A stretch of 64,000 bases of DNA. Source: Zoogloea dura. GTDB taxonomy: Bacteria; Pseudomonadota; Gammaproteobacteria; Burkholderiales; Rhodocyclaceae. The DNA is taken from NCBI RefSeq assembly GCF_012927165.1, contig NZ_JABBGA010000012.1, positions 62,001-126,000 of the forward strand, written 5' to 3'. The notes under the pieces were generated by a model. The model worked only from the letters and a program-made list of their open reading frames with translations. It was not told where the DNA came from and searched no databases. The translations under genes and the position numbers were made by a program. Positions 8,420-18,255 of the stretch are shown one piece after another (within the stretch, counting starts at the first letter, position 1; each line of letters opens with the position of its first letter).

Positions 8420-9478
8420 ATGCACCACCTCGATCACCGCCTTGCCCGCCCGTCCCTCCTCCGCGGCACGCAGCCTCCGTCTTCCCCCCTCGCCTCCATG
8501 CTCCAGCGCCTGCGCACCGGTCTTGCCGTGCTGGGCCTCGGCACTGCCCTGCTCGCCACTTCAGCGCCGGCCCTGGCCGAAGTGAAGGTCGGCGTCTCCG
8601 ACTGGCCGGGCTGGGTGGCCTGGTACGTGGCCGAGCAGAAGGGCTTCTTCAAGAAGCACAAGGCCGACGTGAAACTGGTGTGGTTCGCCAACTACACGGA
8701 TTCGATCTCCGCCCTGTCCTCCGGCCAGCTCGACGCCAATTCCCAGACCTGGTCCGACACCATGGGCCCGCTGGCCAAGGGCCTGCCGCTCAAGGCGATC
8801 CTGGTGAACGACAACTCCGCCGGCAACGACGCGCTGATGGTCAGCGGCAAGATAAAGGGCTTTGCCGAGCTCAAGGGCAAGAGCATCGCCCTTGAGGAGT
8901 TCAGCATCTCCCACTTCGTGCTGGCCACCGCCCTGGCCAGGAACGGCATGAGTCAGAAGGACGTGAAGGTGGTGAACCTGTCCGCTGGCGACGCCGCCGC
9001 GGCCTTCCTGTCGGGCCGGGTGGATGCCGCTGTGGTGTGGAACCCCTGGGTGGCCCAGATCGAGAAGAGCGGCAAGGGCAAGGCCTTGTTCACCTCGAAG
9101 GACATGCCGGGCCTCATTCCCGACCTTCTGGTGGCCCAGGACAAGGCCATCAAGGCCAAGCGCAAGGATCTGGTCGGCATGATCCGGGCCTGGTTCGATA
9201 CCGAGAAGTTCATCCGCGACAACCCGGACGAAGCGGCGAAGATCATGGCCAAGGTGGTGGGCATGAAGCCGGACGAGTACAAGGTCTTCCTGCCCGGCAC
9301 CCGCTTCTTCGACGCCGCCGCCAACCAGGCCGCACTGACCCCGGCCGACCCGAAATCCCTGCAGGCGGTGGCTCCGACGATCTCCAGCTTCCTGCTCGAC
9401 AAGAAGCTGATCGACGGCAAGCCTGACGCAGCCAAGGGCATCGACGCATCCCTGCTCGCCGAAGCCCTCGGCAAGTGA
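8420..9478 (+). CDS. ABC transporter substrate-binding protein (guanidine/urea-carboxylase-associated, NrtA/TauA type)
   Basis: About 352 residues. After a basic N-terminal stretch there is a signal sequence (LRTGLAVLGLGTALLATSA, then PALA-E), so the protein is periplasmic. The mature part, with VGVSDWPGWVAWYVAEQKG and repeated D/A-rich binding-lobe motifs, belongs to the NMT1/TauA-like family that binds small organic cations or anions. In operons with the carboxylase and DUF1989 genes this component is the presumed guanidine importer receptor. Start ATG 8420 has AGGGAG 7 bases upstream. ATG 8498, directly before the signal sequence, is an alternative. The frame extends further upstream, but that part lies in the riboswitch. 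The permease gene follows after 7 bases. Confidence 0.88.
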   Translation: MHHLDHRLARPSLLRGTQPPSSPLASMLQRLRTGLAVLGLGTALLATSAPALAEVKVGVSDWPGWVAWYVAEQKGFFKKHKADVKLVWFANYTDSISALSSGQLDANSQTWSDTMGPLAKGLPLKAILVNDNSAGNDALMVSGKIKGFAELKGKSIALEEFSISHFVLATALARNGMSQKDVKVVNLSAGDAAAAFLSGRVDAAVVWNPWVAQIEKSGKGKALFTSKDMPGLIPDLLVAQDKAIKAKRKDLVGMIRAWFDTEKFIRDNPDEAAKIMAKVVGMKPDEYKVFLPGTRFFDAAANQAALTPADPKSLQAVAPTISSFLLDKKLIDGKPDAAKGIDASLLAEALGK

Positions 9479-9485
9479 GGCCGTG

Positions 9486-10304
9486 ATGAGTGCAAGCAAG
9501 CGCTCGGGCGGCGCGAGCCCCCTGTGGCAGATCCGCACGGCCATCGACCCTCGCCACTACTGGGTGCTGGCCCTGTGCGGGCTGGTCGCCCCGCTGCTCG
9601 GATGGAGTATCGCCAGCAGCCTGGACGGGGTGGACAAGGTCTTCCTGCCCGGCCCGGCCGACGTGCTGGCCCGCATGTGGACTTGGGCCAGCGAGGACGG
9701 CCTGCCTGCTGACGTGGCCATCAGCACCTGGCGGGTGGTGGCCGGCTGGGCGCTGTCGGCGGCGATCGCCCTGCCTCTCGGGCTGTTCATCGGCAGCTAC
9801 CGCTCGGTGCAGGCCCTGCTGGAGCCGCTCACCGACTTCATCCGCTACATGCCGGCGGTGGCCTTCATTCCACTGGTGATGCTGTGGGTCGGCATCGAGG
9901 AAGGCTCCAAGATCGCCATCATCTTCATCGGCACCTTCTTCCAGATGGTCCTGATGGTGGCGGAGGACGTACGCCGGGTGCCCCTGGCCCAGATCGAGGC
10001 GGCCCAGACCATGGGTGCCTCCCGTGGCGAGATCCTCGAGAAGGTCATCGTGCCGTCCGCCAAGCCGGCCCTGCTCGACACCCTGCGGGTGACCATGGGC
10101 TGGGCCTGGACCTACCTGGTGGTGGCCGAGCTGGTGGCGGCCAACTCGGGGCTGGGCTACGCCGTGCTCAAGGCCCAGCGCTTCCTGCAGACCGACAAGA
10201 TCTTCGCCGGCATCCTGCTGATCGGCCTGATCGGGCTGGTCATCGACCAGGGTTTCCGCCTCGCCCACCGCAAGGCCTTCCCCTACCTGGCCGGGAGACA
10301 CTGA
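9486..10304 (+). CDS. ABC transporter permease (presumed guanidine importer)
   Basis: A 272-residue inner-membrane protein of the SsuC/TauC/NrtB family. It has about six hydrophobic segments and the EAA-loop sequence AAQTMGASRGEILEKVIVPS, which contacts the ATPase. It forms the channel for the substrate delivered by the upstream binding protein. I take ATG 9486, with GAGG 5 bases before it; GTG 9483 is also possible. It begins 7 bases after the binding-protein stop, and its own TGA overlaps the ATG of the ATPase gene (TGATG at 10302-10306), a sign of translational coupling. Confidence 0.88.
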   Translation: MSASKRSGGASPLWQIRTAIDPRHYWVLALCGLVAPLLGWSIASSLDGVDKVFLPGPADVLARMWTWASEDGLPADVAISTWRVVAGWALSAAIALPLGLFIGSYRSVQALLEPLTDFIRYMPAVAFIPLVMLWVGIEEGSKIAIIFIGTFFQMVLMVAEDVRRVPLAQIEAAQTMGASRGEILEKVIVPSAKPALLDTLRVTMGWAWTYLVVAELVAANSGLGYAVLKAQRFLQTDKIFAGILLIGLIGLVIDQGFRLAHRKAFPYLAGRH

Positions 10305-11149
10305 TGACCGCCAGCATTGAAATCCGGGACGCCTTCAAGACCTTCGGCCACGGCCCGCGGGCCATCCAGGCCCTGGAGAAGGCCAGCCTGGACATCCGCC
10401 CCAATGAGTTCGTCACCTTCGTGGGTGCCTCGGGCTGCGGCAAGTCCACCCTGCTGCGCATGATCGGCGGGCTGGAGAGCCTCACCAGCGGCAGCATCAC
10501 CGTGAATGGACAGCCCATCGCCGGCCCCGGGGTGGACCGGGCCATGGTGTTCCAGCACTACAGCCTCTACCCCTGGCTCACGGTGGCCGACAACATCCGC
10601 TTCTGCCGCCAGCTCAAGGCCCACACCCGCGACCGGACCTCCGCCGACGTGGAAAAGGCCTCCGGCCGGGCCGACGCGCTGATCCGCCTGATGGGCCTCA
10701 GCCACGTCGCCCACGCCTACCCGAACCAGCTGTCGGGCGGCATGCAGCAGCGGGTGGCGATCGCCCGGGCGCTGATGAGCCGGCCGCCGATCCTGCTGAT
10801 GGACGAGCCCTTCGGGGCCCTCGACGCGCAGACCCGCGAGGTCATGCACGACCTGATCCGCCACGTGCATCGCATCGAGGGCAGCACCATCGTCTTCGTC
10901 ACCCACGACGTGGAAGAGGCGATCTACCTGGGCCAGCGCATCGTGCTGATGGCCCCCCGCCCCGGCCGCATCGACACCCTCTACGACGTGCCCCTCCCCG
11001 CCGAACGGCACCAGGACATGAAGCTCGCCCCCGAGTTTCTCGGCCTCAAGCGCGAGATCCTGGACCGCATTCGCGAAACATCCGGCATGAAGACCGACCT
11101 GGAACAACTCGCGCGCTTGTCCGCCGAAGCTGCCGAACTGGAGGCCTGA
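10304..11149 (+). CDS. ABC transporter ATP-binding protein (presumed guanidine importer)
   Basis: A 281-residue NrtD/SsuB-type ATPase with complete motifs: Walker A GASGCGKST, Q-loop MVFQHYS, signature LSGGMQQR, Walker B ILLMDEP, D-loop GALDA and switch His in VTHDVEEA. It powers the importer formed with the two preceding gene products at the cytoplasmic membrane face. The true start is ATG 10304, overlapping the permease stop; the open frame upstream to 9884 is a shadow inside the permease gene. A C-terminal tail of about 40 residues is helical and acidic. Confidence 0.9.
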   Translation: MTASIEIRDAFKTFGHGPRAIQALEKASLDIRPNEFVTFVGASGCGKSTLLRMIGGLESLTSGSITVNGQPIAGPGVDRAMVFQHYSLYPWLTVADNIRFCRQLKAHTRDRTSADVEKASGRADALIRLMGLSHVAHAYPNQLSGGMQQRVAIARALMSRPPILLMDEPFGALDAQTREVMHDLIRHVHRIEGSTIVFVTHDVEEAIYLGQRIVLMAPRPGRIDTLYDVPLPAERHQDMKLAPEFLGLKREILDRIRETSGMKTDLEQLARLSAEAAELEA

Positions 11150-11154
11150 ACCCC

Positions 11155-11943
11155 ATGAACACCCTGCTCACCCCCACCGACGCGGTGGATATCGACACCC
11201 GCTGGCAGCAACTCGCCCCCGACCTGCCCGCCGACAAGGTGCTGTTCTCCGACGTCATCCCCGGCGGCTGTCACTGGTCTTGGATGCTGCCCCGCGGCGT
11301 CACCCTGCGCCTGGTCGCCCAGGGCGCCGGCGCCAACCTGTCGCTGGTGCTCTACAACGCCCGTCAGAAGCTCGAGCGCTACAACATGCCCGACTCCCTC
11401 AAGGCCCAGCACACCGCCCACTACAGCCGCGGCCACGTGTTGATGAGCGACATGGGCTGCGCCATGGCCTCGATCACCGCAGACAGCCTGGGCTGGCACG
11501 ACCCCCTCGGCATGCTGCTCGACACCCCCCGCCTGCACGACAAGTACGGCGAGCACAGCTACCAGCAGTACCGCAACGGCATGTACCGGGCCGGCCGCGA
11601 CGGCCTGCTGATCGAGATCGGCAAGTACGGCCTGACCCGCCGCGACCTGGTCGCGCCGGTCAATTTCTTCAGCAAGGTCAGCGTGGACGAGGAAGGCCGC
11701 TTCCGCTTCCACGAAGGCCACGCCAGGGCTGGCGACCACCTCGACCTGCGCCTCGACATGGACGTGATCGTCGCCGTATCCACCGCCCCCCACCCCCTCG
11801 ACCCGCGCCCCGACTACGCGCCGGCCGCGGTGGGCATCACCGCCTGGCGCTCAGGCCCGGCAGCGGAGGATGACTACTGCCGAGCCTTCCGCCCGGAGTG
11901 CGCCCGCGCCCTGCACAACACCGACATGCACTACCTGGCCTGA
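11155..11943 (+). CDS. DUF1989 protein, carboxyguanidine deiminase subunit (urea carboxylase-associated protein)
   Basis: A 262-residue DUF1989 protein, the longer of two paralogues encoded back to back. Conserved stretches include GWHDPLGMLLDT, QQYRNGMYRAGRDGLL and APVNFFSKVSVDEEGRF. Proteins of this family beside guanidine carboxylase are now known to form the two-subunit carboxyguanidine deiminase (CgdAB), which converts carboxyguanidine to allophanate with release of ammonia. They were earlier called urea carboxylase-associated proteins. GGAGG lies 10 bases before the ATG. It starts 5 bases after the ATPase gene. Which of the two genes is cgdA and which is cgdB I cannot say with certainty. 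Confidence 0.85.
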   Translation: MNTLLTPTDAVDIDTRWQQLAPDLPADKVLFSDVIPGGCHWSWMLPRGVTLRLVAQGAGANLSLVLYNARQKLERYNMPDSLKAQHTAHYSRGHVLMSDMGCAMASITADSLGWHDPLGMLLDTPRLHDKYGEHSYQQYRNGMYRAGRDGLLIEIGKYGLTRRDLVAPVNFFSKVSVDEEGRFRFHEGHARAGDHLDLRLDMDVIVAVSTAPHPLDPRPDYAPAAVGITAWRSGPAAEDDYCRAFRPECARALHNTDMHYLA

Positions 11944-11953
11944 GGAGACGCCC

Positions 11954-12607
11954 ATGACCGCCACCGCCATCCGCCTCCAGGAAAGCCCCCTCGACCCTGC
12001 CGACGCCGTGCACAGCGCCATCCTGCCCGCCGGTGAGCCCTGGCTGCACGAAGTGAGGCAGGGCCAGACCCTGCGCATCGTGGACCTGGAAGGCAACCAG
12101 GCCGCCGACATCATCTTCTATAACCGCCACGACACCGACGAGCATTACAGCGTCACCGACACCATCCTGCACCAGGGCGGCATCTACCTCACCACCGGCT
12201 CGGTGCTGATGAGCAGCGAAGGCCGGCCGATGCTCACCATCGTGGCCGACACCTGCGGCCGCCACGACACCCTCGGCGGGGCCTGCGCCGCCGAGAGCAA
12301 TACGGTGCGCTACGCCCTGCACAAGAAGTTCATGCACAGCTGCCGGGACAACTACCTGCTCGCCATCCAGCACTCCGACTCGGGCCTGAGCAAGGCCGAC
12401 CTGGTGCCCAACGTCAATTTCTTCATGAACGTGCCGGTCACCGCCGACGGCCAGCTCAAGTTCGACGACGGCGTCTCCGGCCCCGGCAAGTACGTCGAGC
12501 TGCGCGCCGAGATGGACCTGTGGGTGCTCGTCTCCAACTGCCCCCAGCTCAACAACCCCTGCAACGCCTACAACCCGACGCCGGTCCAGTTCCTCATCTG
12601 GAGCTGA
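11954..12607 (+). CDS. DUF1989 protein, second carboxyguanidine deiminase subunit
   Basis: A 217-residue paralogue of the preceding protein. Shared family features are the opening [21 protein letters not shown], the [20 protein letters not shown] segment with Cys and His residues, and [18 protein letters not shown]. It would act with the upstream DUF1989 protein as carboxyguanidine deiminase in the cytoplasm. Start ATG 11954 lies 10 bases after the previous stop, with GAGGAG upstream. The longer open frame beginning at 11870 overlaps the upstream gene and was rejected. It is followed by 164 bases that hold the guanidine-II candidate and then the carboxylase. Confidence 0.85.
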   Translation: MTATAIRLQESPLDPADAVHSAILPAGEPWLHEVRQGQTLRIVDLEGNQAADIIFYNRHDTDEHYSVTDTILHQGGIYLTTGSVLMSSEGRPMLTIVADTCGRHDTLGGACAAESNTVRYALHKKFMHSCRDNYLLAIQHSDSGLSKADLVPNVNFFMNVPVTADGQLKFDDGVSGPGKYVELRAEMDLWVLVSNCPQLNNPCNAYNPTPVQFLIWS

Positions 12608-12701
12608 CGGCCCCCAAGGGGGCACAGGACAACCTGGGGCGGCCCGGCGTTTTCCTGCAGCTCACCAGCAGCACCAAAACCAACCGGCACGCGCCGGCCC
12701 C

Positions 12702-12748
12702 CCCGGGACGACCCGGGCGGACAGGAAAGATAAGGCGGGACGACCCGC
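12702..12748 (+). ncRNA. Candidate guanidine-II (mini-ykkC) riboswitch inside the operon
   Basis: Two adjacent GC-rich hairpins each carry an ACGA tetraloop: CCCGGG-ACGA-CCCGGG at 12702-12717 and GCGGG-ACGA-CCCGC at 12735-12748. A purine-rich linker of about 17 bases joins them. Paired stem-loops with ACGR loops joined by a short linker are the defining architecture of guanidine-II. The element ends 23 bases before the ATG of the guanidine carboxylase and well downstream of the operon leader riboswitch. Loop sequence, stems and gene context all agree. A covariance-model score would settle it. Confidence 0.75.
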
Positions 12749-12771
12749 TGCCCTTTTCGCGAGACATCACC

Positions 12772-15700
12772 ATGTTCAGCAAAGTCCTCATCGCCAACCG
12801 GGGCGCCATCGCCTGCCGGGTGATCCGCACACTCAAGAAGCTCGGCATCGCCTCGGTGGCGGTCTATTCCGAGGCCGACGCCAACTCGCTGCATGTCAGC
12901 CTGGCCGATGAAGCCGTGTGCATCGGCCAGGCCCCCGCCGCCGAGAGCTACCTGAAGGCCGAGACCATCCTCGAGGCGGCCCGCGCCACCGGCGCCCAGG
13001 GCATCCACCCGGGCTACGGCTTCCTCTCCGAGAACCCGGACTTCTCCGCTGCCTGCGAGGCCGCCGGCATCGCCTTCATCGGCCCCACCCGGGCCCAGAT
13101 GCTCGCCTTCGGCCTCAAGCACACCGCCCGCGAGCTGGCCGAGAAGGCCGGCGTGCCCCTGCTGCCCGGCAGCGGCCTGCTCGACGACGTGGCCCATGCC
13201 CGCCGCGAGGCCGCCCGCATCGGCTACCCAGTGATGCTCAAGAGCACCGCCGGCGGCGGCGGCATCGGCATGCGCCTGATCGCCTCCGACACCGAGCTGG
13301 ACGAGGCCTACGCCTCGGTGGACCGCCTGGCCCGCGCCAACTTCAAGGAAGCCGGCATCTACCTGGAAAAGTACGTCACCGCCGCCCGCCACATCGAGGT
13401 GCAGGTCTTCGGCGACGGCCAGGGCAAGGTGCTGGCCCTGGGCGAACGGGATTGCTCGGTGCAGCGCCGCAACCAGAAGGTCATAGAGGAAACCCCTGCG
13501 CCGGGCCTGTCCGCCGAACAACGGACCAGCCTCGCCGCCACCGCCGTGCGCCTGATGGAATCCATCGCCTACCGCTCCGCCGGCACGGTGGAGTTCGTGA
13601 TGGACGCCGACAGCGGCGCCTTCTACTTCCTGGAGGTGAACACCCGCCTGCAGGTGGAGCACGGCGTCACCGAAGAAGTCACCGGCGTGGACCTGGTGGA
13701 ATGGATGGTGCTGCTCGCCTCCGGCGATCTGGTCCTGCCCGCCGCCGCCCCGGCGCCCCGCGGCGCCTCGATCCAGGTGCGCCTGTACGCCGAGGACCCG
13801 GCCCGCAACTTCCAGCCCTCCTCCGGCCTGCTCACCGAGGTCAGCTTTCCGCCCGGCGTGCGTGTCGAAACCGCCGTCACCACCGGCTCGGAAGTGCCGC
13901 CCTACTACGACCCGATGGTGGCCAAGCTGATCGTCCATGCGGACACCCGCGAAGCCGCCACCGACGCCCTGATCGCCGCCCTGGACGCCAGCCGGGTGTA
14001 CGGCATCGAGACCAACCGGGCCTACCTGCGCCAGATCCTCGACGGCGAGGTGTTCCGCGGCGGACGCCAGACCACCCGCTACCTCAACAGCTTCAACTAC
14101 CGCCCCAGCACCTTCGAGGTGCTGGAAGCCGGCGTGCAGACCTCGGTGCAGGACTGGCCCGGCCGAACCGGCTACTGGGACGTCGGCGTGCCGCCCTCCG
14201 GCCCGATGGACGACCTGTCCCTGCGGGCCGCCAACCGCCTGGTCGGCAACCCGGAAGGCGCCGCCGGCCTCGAATGCACCATGACCGGGCCGACCCTGCG
14301 TTTCAACTGCGATGCGGTGATCGCCCTCACCGGCGCCCCCACCGCTGCGACCCTGGACGGCGAGCCCCTGGCCTTCTGGCAGGCCCATGCCATCAAGGCC
14401 GGTGCGGTGCTGAAGATCGGCGCGGTGAAGGATGCCGGCTGCCGCAGCTACCTGGCGGTGGCCGGCGGCATCGACGTACCCGACTACCTGGGCAGCAAGT
14501 CCACCTTCACCCTCGGCCAGTTCGGCGGCCATGCCGGCCGCTGCCTGCGCCTGGGTGACGTGCTGGCGATCCATCCCGGCGCCACACTGCCACCGCCCCT
14601 CGCCCTGCAGCCGCCGGCCTACGCCCACCACTGGGAAGTGGCGGTGCTCTACGGCCCCCACGGCGCACCGGACTTCTTCACCGATCCGGACATCGCCAGC
14701 TTTTTCGCCACCGACTGGGAGATCCACTACAACTCCAGCCGCACCGGCGTGCGCCTGATCGGGCCCAAGCCCGAGTGGGCGCGGACTGACGGCGGCGAGG
14801 CTGGCCTGCACCCCTCCAACATCCACGACAACGCCTACGCCATCGGCGCCATCGACTTCACCGGCGACATGCCGGTCATCCTCGGCCCCGACGGCCCCAG
14901 CCTGGGCGGCTTCGTCTGCCCGGCGGTGGTCATCCAGGCCGACCTGTGGAAGCTCGGCCAGCTGCGCCCGGGCGACAGCCTGCGCTTCGTGCCGGTGAGC
15001 GCCGCCACTGCGGCCCGGCGCCTGGCCGAGACCGACCTCGCCCTGACCACCCCGGTCATCGCCGAGCCCGGCACCGTCACCACCCCGGTGCTGGCCGAGC
15101 TGCCCGCCGCCGGCGAGCGCCCCCGGGTGGTCTACCGCCAGGCCGGCGACGCTTACCTGCTGGTCGAGTACGGCCCCCTGGTCCTCGACCTGGAGCTGCG
15201 CTTCCGTGTGCATGCCCTGATGGACTGGCTCAAGGCCCACCCCCAGGCAGGCATCATCGACCTGACCCCGGGCATCCGCTCCCTGCAGCTGCACTTCGAC
15301 GCCCGCCGCACCGACCGCGCCGCGCTGCTGGCCGTGCTGATCGCCGCCGAGGACGCCCTGCCCGCCATCGACGACATGGAGGTGCCGAGCCGCACCGTGT
15401 ACCTGCCCCTCTCGTGGGACGACCCGGCGACAAAGCTGGCCATCGACAAGTACATGCAGTCGGTGCGCAAGGACGCCCCCTGGTGCCCCTCCAACATCGA
15501 GTTCATCCGCCGCATCAACGGCCTGGATTCCATCGACGAGGTCTATCGCACCGTCTTCGAGGCCAGCTACCTGGTCCTCGGCCTGGGTGACGTCTACCTC
15601 GGCGCTCCCGTCGCCACCCCCATGGACCCGCGCCACCGCCTGGTCACCACCAAGTACAACCCGGCCCGCACCTGGACGCCGGAGAACGCGGTGGGCATCG

Positions 15701-16356
15701 GCGGTGCCTACATGTGCGTGTACGGTATGGAAGGCCCCGGCGGCTACCAGTTCGTCGGCCGCACGGTACAGATGTGGAACCGCTGGAACCATGGCAGCCG
15801 CGGCACCGAGCAGTTCGACAAGCCCTGGCTGCTGCGCTTCTTCGACCAGGTGCGCTTTGTGCCGGTGAGCGAGGACGAGTTGCTGCAACTGCGCAAGGAC
15901 TTCGCCGCCGGCCGCGCCCGCCTGCGCATCGAGGACGGCGTCTTCCGCCTCGCCGACTACCGCCGCTACCTGGCCGACAACGCCACGCCGATCGCCGCCT
16001 TCAAGGCCCGCCAGCAGACCGCCTTCGAAGCCGAGCGCGAGCGCTGGAAGGCCGCCGGCCAGGCCGAGTACATCAGCGAGGCCGACATCGCCGCGGCCGC
16101 CGCCGACACCGAGCTGGACCTGCCGGAAGGCGCCCGCCTGGTGGCCAGCCACATTCCCGGCAACATCTGGAAGGTGCTGGTCGAGCCCGGCCAGCCGGTG
16201 AAGGCCGGCGACCCGCTGGTGATCGTCGAATCCATGAAGATGGAATTCACCGTTACCGCCCCCGAAGACGGCGAGATCCTGCAACTCCTCTGCCGCGAAG
16301 CCACCCCCGTCGCCGCCGGCCAGGACCTGCTGATCCTGCACTGCGCCACCCACTGA
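12772..16356 (+). CDS. Biotin-dependent guanidine/urea carboxylase
   Basis: About 1194 residues. Order of domains: biotin carboxylase ([22 protein letters not shown]-grasp with AGGGGIGMR, roughly 1-450), a KipA/KipI-like carboxyltransferase region ([18 protein letters not shown] near 470 to about 1000), a linker, and a biotinyl domain with ESMKMEF, where Lys1156 would carry biotin. The family was annotated as urea carboxylase, but members linked to DUF1989 genes and guanidine riboswitches prefer guanidine and make carboxyguanidine. I infer guanidine from context; the specificity residue in the carboxyltransferase site was not placed here. The ATG has only a weak upstream GAGA. Allophanate hydrolase follows after 14 bases as a separate protein, unlike fused fungal urea amidolyase. 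Confidence 0.9.
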   Translation: MFSKVLIANRGAIACRVIRTLKKLGIASVAVYSEADANSLHVSLADEAVCIGQAPAAESYLKAETILEAARATGAQGIHPGYGFLSENPDFSAACEAAGIAFIGPTRAQMLAFGLKHTARELAEKAGVPLLPGSGLLDDVAHARREAARIGYPVMLKSTAGGGGIGMRLIASDTELDEAYASVDRLARANFKEAGIYLEKYVTAARHIEVQVFGDGQGKVLALGERDCSVQRRNQKVIEETPAPGLSAEQRTSLAATAVRLMESIAYRSAGTVEFVMDADSGAFYFLEVNTRLQVEHGVTEEVTGVDLVEWMVLLASGDLVLPAAAPAPRGASIQVRLYAEDPARNFQPSSGLLTEVSFPPGVRVETAVTTGSEVPPYYDPMVAKLIVHADTREAATDALIAALDASRVYGIETNRAYLRQILDGEVFRGGRQTTRYLNSFNYRPSTFEVLEAGVQTSVQDWPGRTGYWDVGVPPSGPMDDLSLRAANRLVGNPEGAAGLECTMTGPTLRFNCDAVIALTGAPTAATLDGEPLAFWQAHAIKAGAVLKIGAVKDAGCRSYLAVAGGIDVPDYLGSKSTFTLGQFGGHAGRCLRLGDVLAIHPGATLPPPLALQPPAYAHHWEVAVLYGPHGAPDFFTDPDIASFFATDWEIHYNSSRTGVRLIGPKPEWARTDGGEAGLHPSNIHDNAYAIGAIDFTGDMPVILGPDGPSLGGFVCPAVVIQADLWKLGQLRPGDSLRFVPVSAATAARRLAETDLALTTPVIAEPGTVTTPVLAELPAAGERPRVVYRQAGDAYLLVEYGPLVLDLELRFRVHALMDWLKAHPQAGIIDLTPGIRSLQLHFDARRTDRAALLAVLIAAEDALPAIDDMEVPSRTVYLPLSWDDPATKLAIDKYMQSVRKDAPWCPSNIEFIRRINGLDSIDEVYRTVFEASYLVLGLGDVYLGAPVATPMDPRHRLVTTKYNPARTWTPENAVGIGGAYMCVYGMEGPGGYQFVGRTVQMWNRWNHGSRGTEQFDKPWLLRFFDQVRFVPVSEDELLQLRKDFAAGRARLRIEDGVFRLADYRRYLADNATPIAAFKARQQTAFEAERERWKAAGQAEYISEADIAAAAADTELDLPEGARLVASHIPGNIWKVLVEPGQPVKAGDPLVIVESMKMEFTVTAPEDGEILQLLCREATPVAAGQDLLILHCATH

Positions 16357-16370
16357 ACGGAGAGACGACC

Positions 16371-18167
16371 ATGCTGCCCACCCGCCTAGACCTCGCCACC
16401 CTGGCCGCGGCCTACCGCCAGGGCCTCAAGCCCAGCACCCTGTTCGCCCATCTGCATGCCCTGGCCCGCGCGGATGAACACCTGGCCTGGATCAGCCTGC
16501 TGCCGGAGGGCGAGCTGCTGGCCCGTGCCCGCGCCCTGGACGAGCAGGATCCGGCCAGCCTGCCGCTCTACGGTGTGCCCTTCGCCATCAAGGACAACAT
16601 CGACCTGGCCGGCCTGCCCACCACCGCCGGCTGCCCGGACTTCGCCTACGCGCCGGCAGCCGATGCCAAGGTGGTGGCCCGGCTGATCGCCGCTGGTGCC
16701 ATTCCCCTCGGCAAGACCAACCTGGACCAGTTCGCCACCGGCCTCAACGGCACCCGCAGCCCCTACGGCGCCTGCCGCAATGCCATCAACCCGGCCTACA
16801 TCTCCGGCGGCTCCAGCTCGGGCTCGGCCGTGGTGGTGGCCGCCGGGCAGGTGAGCTTCTCCCTTGGCACCGACACCGCCGGCTCGGGCCGTGTGCCGGC
16901 CGCCTTCAACAACCTGGTCGGCCTCAAGCCGACCTGCGGCCTGCTCTCCTCCAGCGGCCTGGTGCCTGCCTGCCGGAGCATCGACACTATCTCGATCTTC
17001 ACCCTCAGCGCCGCCGATGCGGCCGCGGTGTTCGCCGTCGCCCGCGGCTTTGACGAGGCCGATGCCTACAGCCGCCCGGCGGAAACCCACGGCCGGCGCT
17101 TCCCAGCTGGCGAGCCCTTCCGCTTCGGCGTACCACGCCCGGAGCAGCTGGCCTTCTTCGGCGACCCGCACAACCCGGCGCTGTTCGAGGCCGCGGTGGC
17201 CCGCCTGGCCGCCCTCGGCGGCACCCCGGTGGTACTGGACTTCAGCCCCTTCCTGGACACCGCCCGCCTGCTCTACGGCGGCCCGTGGGTGGCCGAGCGC
17301 TATCACGCCATCAAGGACTTCATCGAGCGTCAGCCGGACTCCGTCTTCCCGGTCACCCGCGAGATCACCCTCGGCGGCGCCCGGGCCAGCGCCGTGGAGG
17401 CCTTTGATGCCCAGTACCGCCTCAAGGCCCTGAAGCGCCGCTGCGATGCCGTGTGGCAGGACGTGGATCTGATCCTCACCCCCACCGCCGGTCACCACCC
17501 CACCATTGCCGCGGTGGAGGCCGACCCGATCCGCATCAACACGGAGCTGGGCTACTACACCAACTTCATGAACCTGCTGGATTACTCGGCGGTGGCCGTA
17601 CCGGCCGCCATCCGCGCGGACGGCCTGCCCTTCGGCATCACCCTGTTCGCCCCGGCCCACCAGGACATTCCGCTGCTCGAGCTGTCCGCCCGCTGGCAGG
17701 CCGACACCCGGCTCTCCCCGGGCGCCACCGGCCAGGTCCTGCCTGATGTTCCGTTCATTCCCGAGCCCGCCGCCAGCGGCATGGTCCGGGTGGCGGTGTG
17801 CGGCGCCCATCTGTCCGGTCTGCCCCTCAACTGGCAGCTCACCCAGCGGGGCGCCCGGCTGATCGGGGCCGTACGCTCGGCACCGGAATACCGCTTCTAC
17901 GCCCTGGCCGGGGGCCCGCCCCTGCGGCCCGGCATGGTCCGCGTCGCGGAAGGCGGCGGCAGTGTGGACATGGAAGTCTGGGAATTGCCAGCCCGCCACT
18001 TCGGCAGCTTCGTGGCCGGCATTCCGGCGCCGCTGGGCATCGGCAAGGTCAAGCTGGAAGACGGCAGCCAGGTGTGTGGCTTCATCTGCGAGAGCGGCGG
18101 GCTGGCCGGTGCCGAGGACATCACCCCCCTGGGCAGTTGGCGTACCTGGCTGGCCAGACACGCCTGA
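16371..18167 (+). CDS. atzF: Allophanate hydrolase
   Basis: A 598-residue amidase-signature enzyme that splits allophanate into ammonia and CO2. The catalytic Ser-cisSer-Lys triad is visible: Lys74 in GVPFAIKDNID, the Ser cluster in SGGSSSGSA (148-150), and nucleophile Ser172 in GTDTAGSGR. Residues from about 465 form the extra C-terminal domain of allophanate hydrolases (VAVCGAHLSGLPLNWQL to GSWRTWLARHA), so it is full length. CGGAGAGACGACC lies before the ATG. It is the last gene of the guanidine operon and gives the ammonia that justifies nitrogen control. Confidence 0.93.
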   Translation: MLPTRLDLATLAAAYRQGLKPSTLFAHLHALARADEHLAWISLLPEGELLARARALDEQDPASLPLYGVPFAIKDNIDLAGLPTTAGCPDFAYAPAADAKVVARLIAAGAIPLGKTNLDQFATGLNGTRSPYGACRNAINPAYISGGSSSGSAVVVAAGQVSFSLGTDTAGSGRVPAAFNNLVGLKPTCGLLSSSGLVPACRSIDTISIFTLSAADAAAVFAVARGFDEADAYSRPAETHGRRFPAGEPFRFGVPRPEQLAFFGDPHNPALFEAAVARLAALGGTPVVLDFSPFLDTARLLYGGPWVAERYHAIKDFIERQPDSVFPVTREITLGGARASAVEAFDAQYRLKALKRRCDAVWQDVDLILTPTAGHHPTIAAVEADPIRINTELGYYTNFMNLLDYSAVAVPAAIRADGLPFGITLFAPAHQDIPLLELSARWQADTRLSPGATGQVLPDVPFIPEPAASGMVRVAVCGAHLSGLPLNWQLTQRGARLIGAVRSAPEYRFYALAGGPPLRPGMVRVAEGGGSVDMEVWELPARHFGSFVAGIPAPLGIGKVKLEDGSQVCGFICESGGLAGAEDITPLGSWRTWLARHA

Positions 18168-18220
18168 AAAACCCTCGCTTGATTCAATTTAAATATCCTT
18201 TAAGCATTCCTTAAGCTTCA

Positions 18221-18255
18221 GGCGGGACGATCAGGGATCACCCGAACGTCCCGCC
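18221..18255. repeat. Inverted repeat between atzF and the cytochrome c peroxidase gene
   Basis: GGCGGGACG (18221-18229) pairs perfectly with CGTCCCGCC (18247-18255) around a 17-base loop. No U-run follows on either strand. It could stabilise the 3' end of the guanidine mRNA or be an operator or leader hairpin for the next gene. An AT-rich stretch at 18180-18216 directly upstream may be the promoter of the peroxidase gene. Confidence 0.5.

Noticed and set aside
7895-8437. N-terminal extension of the DsbA-fold isomerase to 390 residues
   Set aside because: The extension covers the promoter, the guanidine-I riboswitch and part of the divergent gene. ATG 7894 has AAGGAG and matches the family start.
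12568-16353. Very long open frame (1261 codons) on the minus strand opposite the carboxylase gene
   Set aside because: It mirrors the carboxylase codon by codon, an artefact of high GC in the third position. It has no ribosome binding site and its translation is low-complexity (Gly/Val/His/Gln-rich). Similar mirror frames at 16386-18161, 20075-21802, 24811-26373, 31152-33545 and 49729-53949 were rejected for the same reason.
18221-18255. Guanidine-II or terminator call for the inverted repeat after atzF
   Set aside because: It forms one long stem with a 17-base loop, not two ACGR-loop hairpins, and has no U-run.
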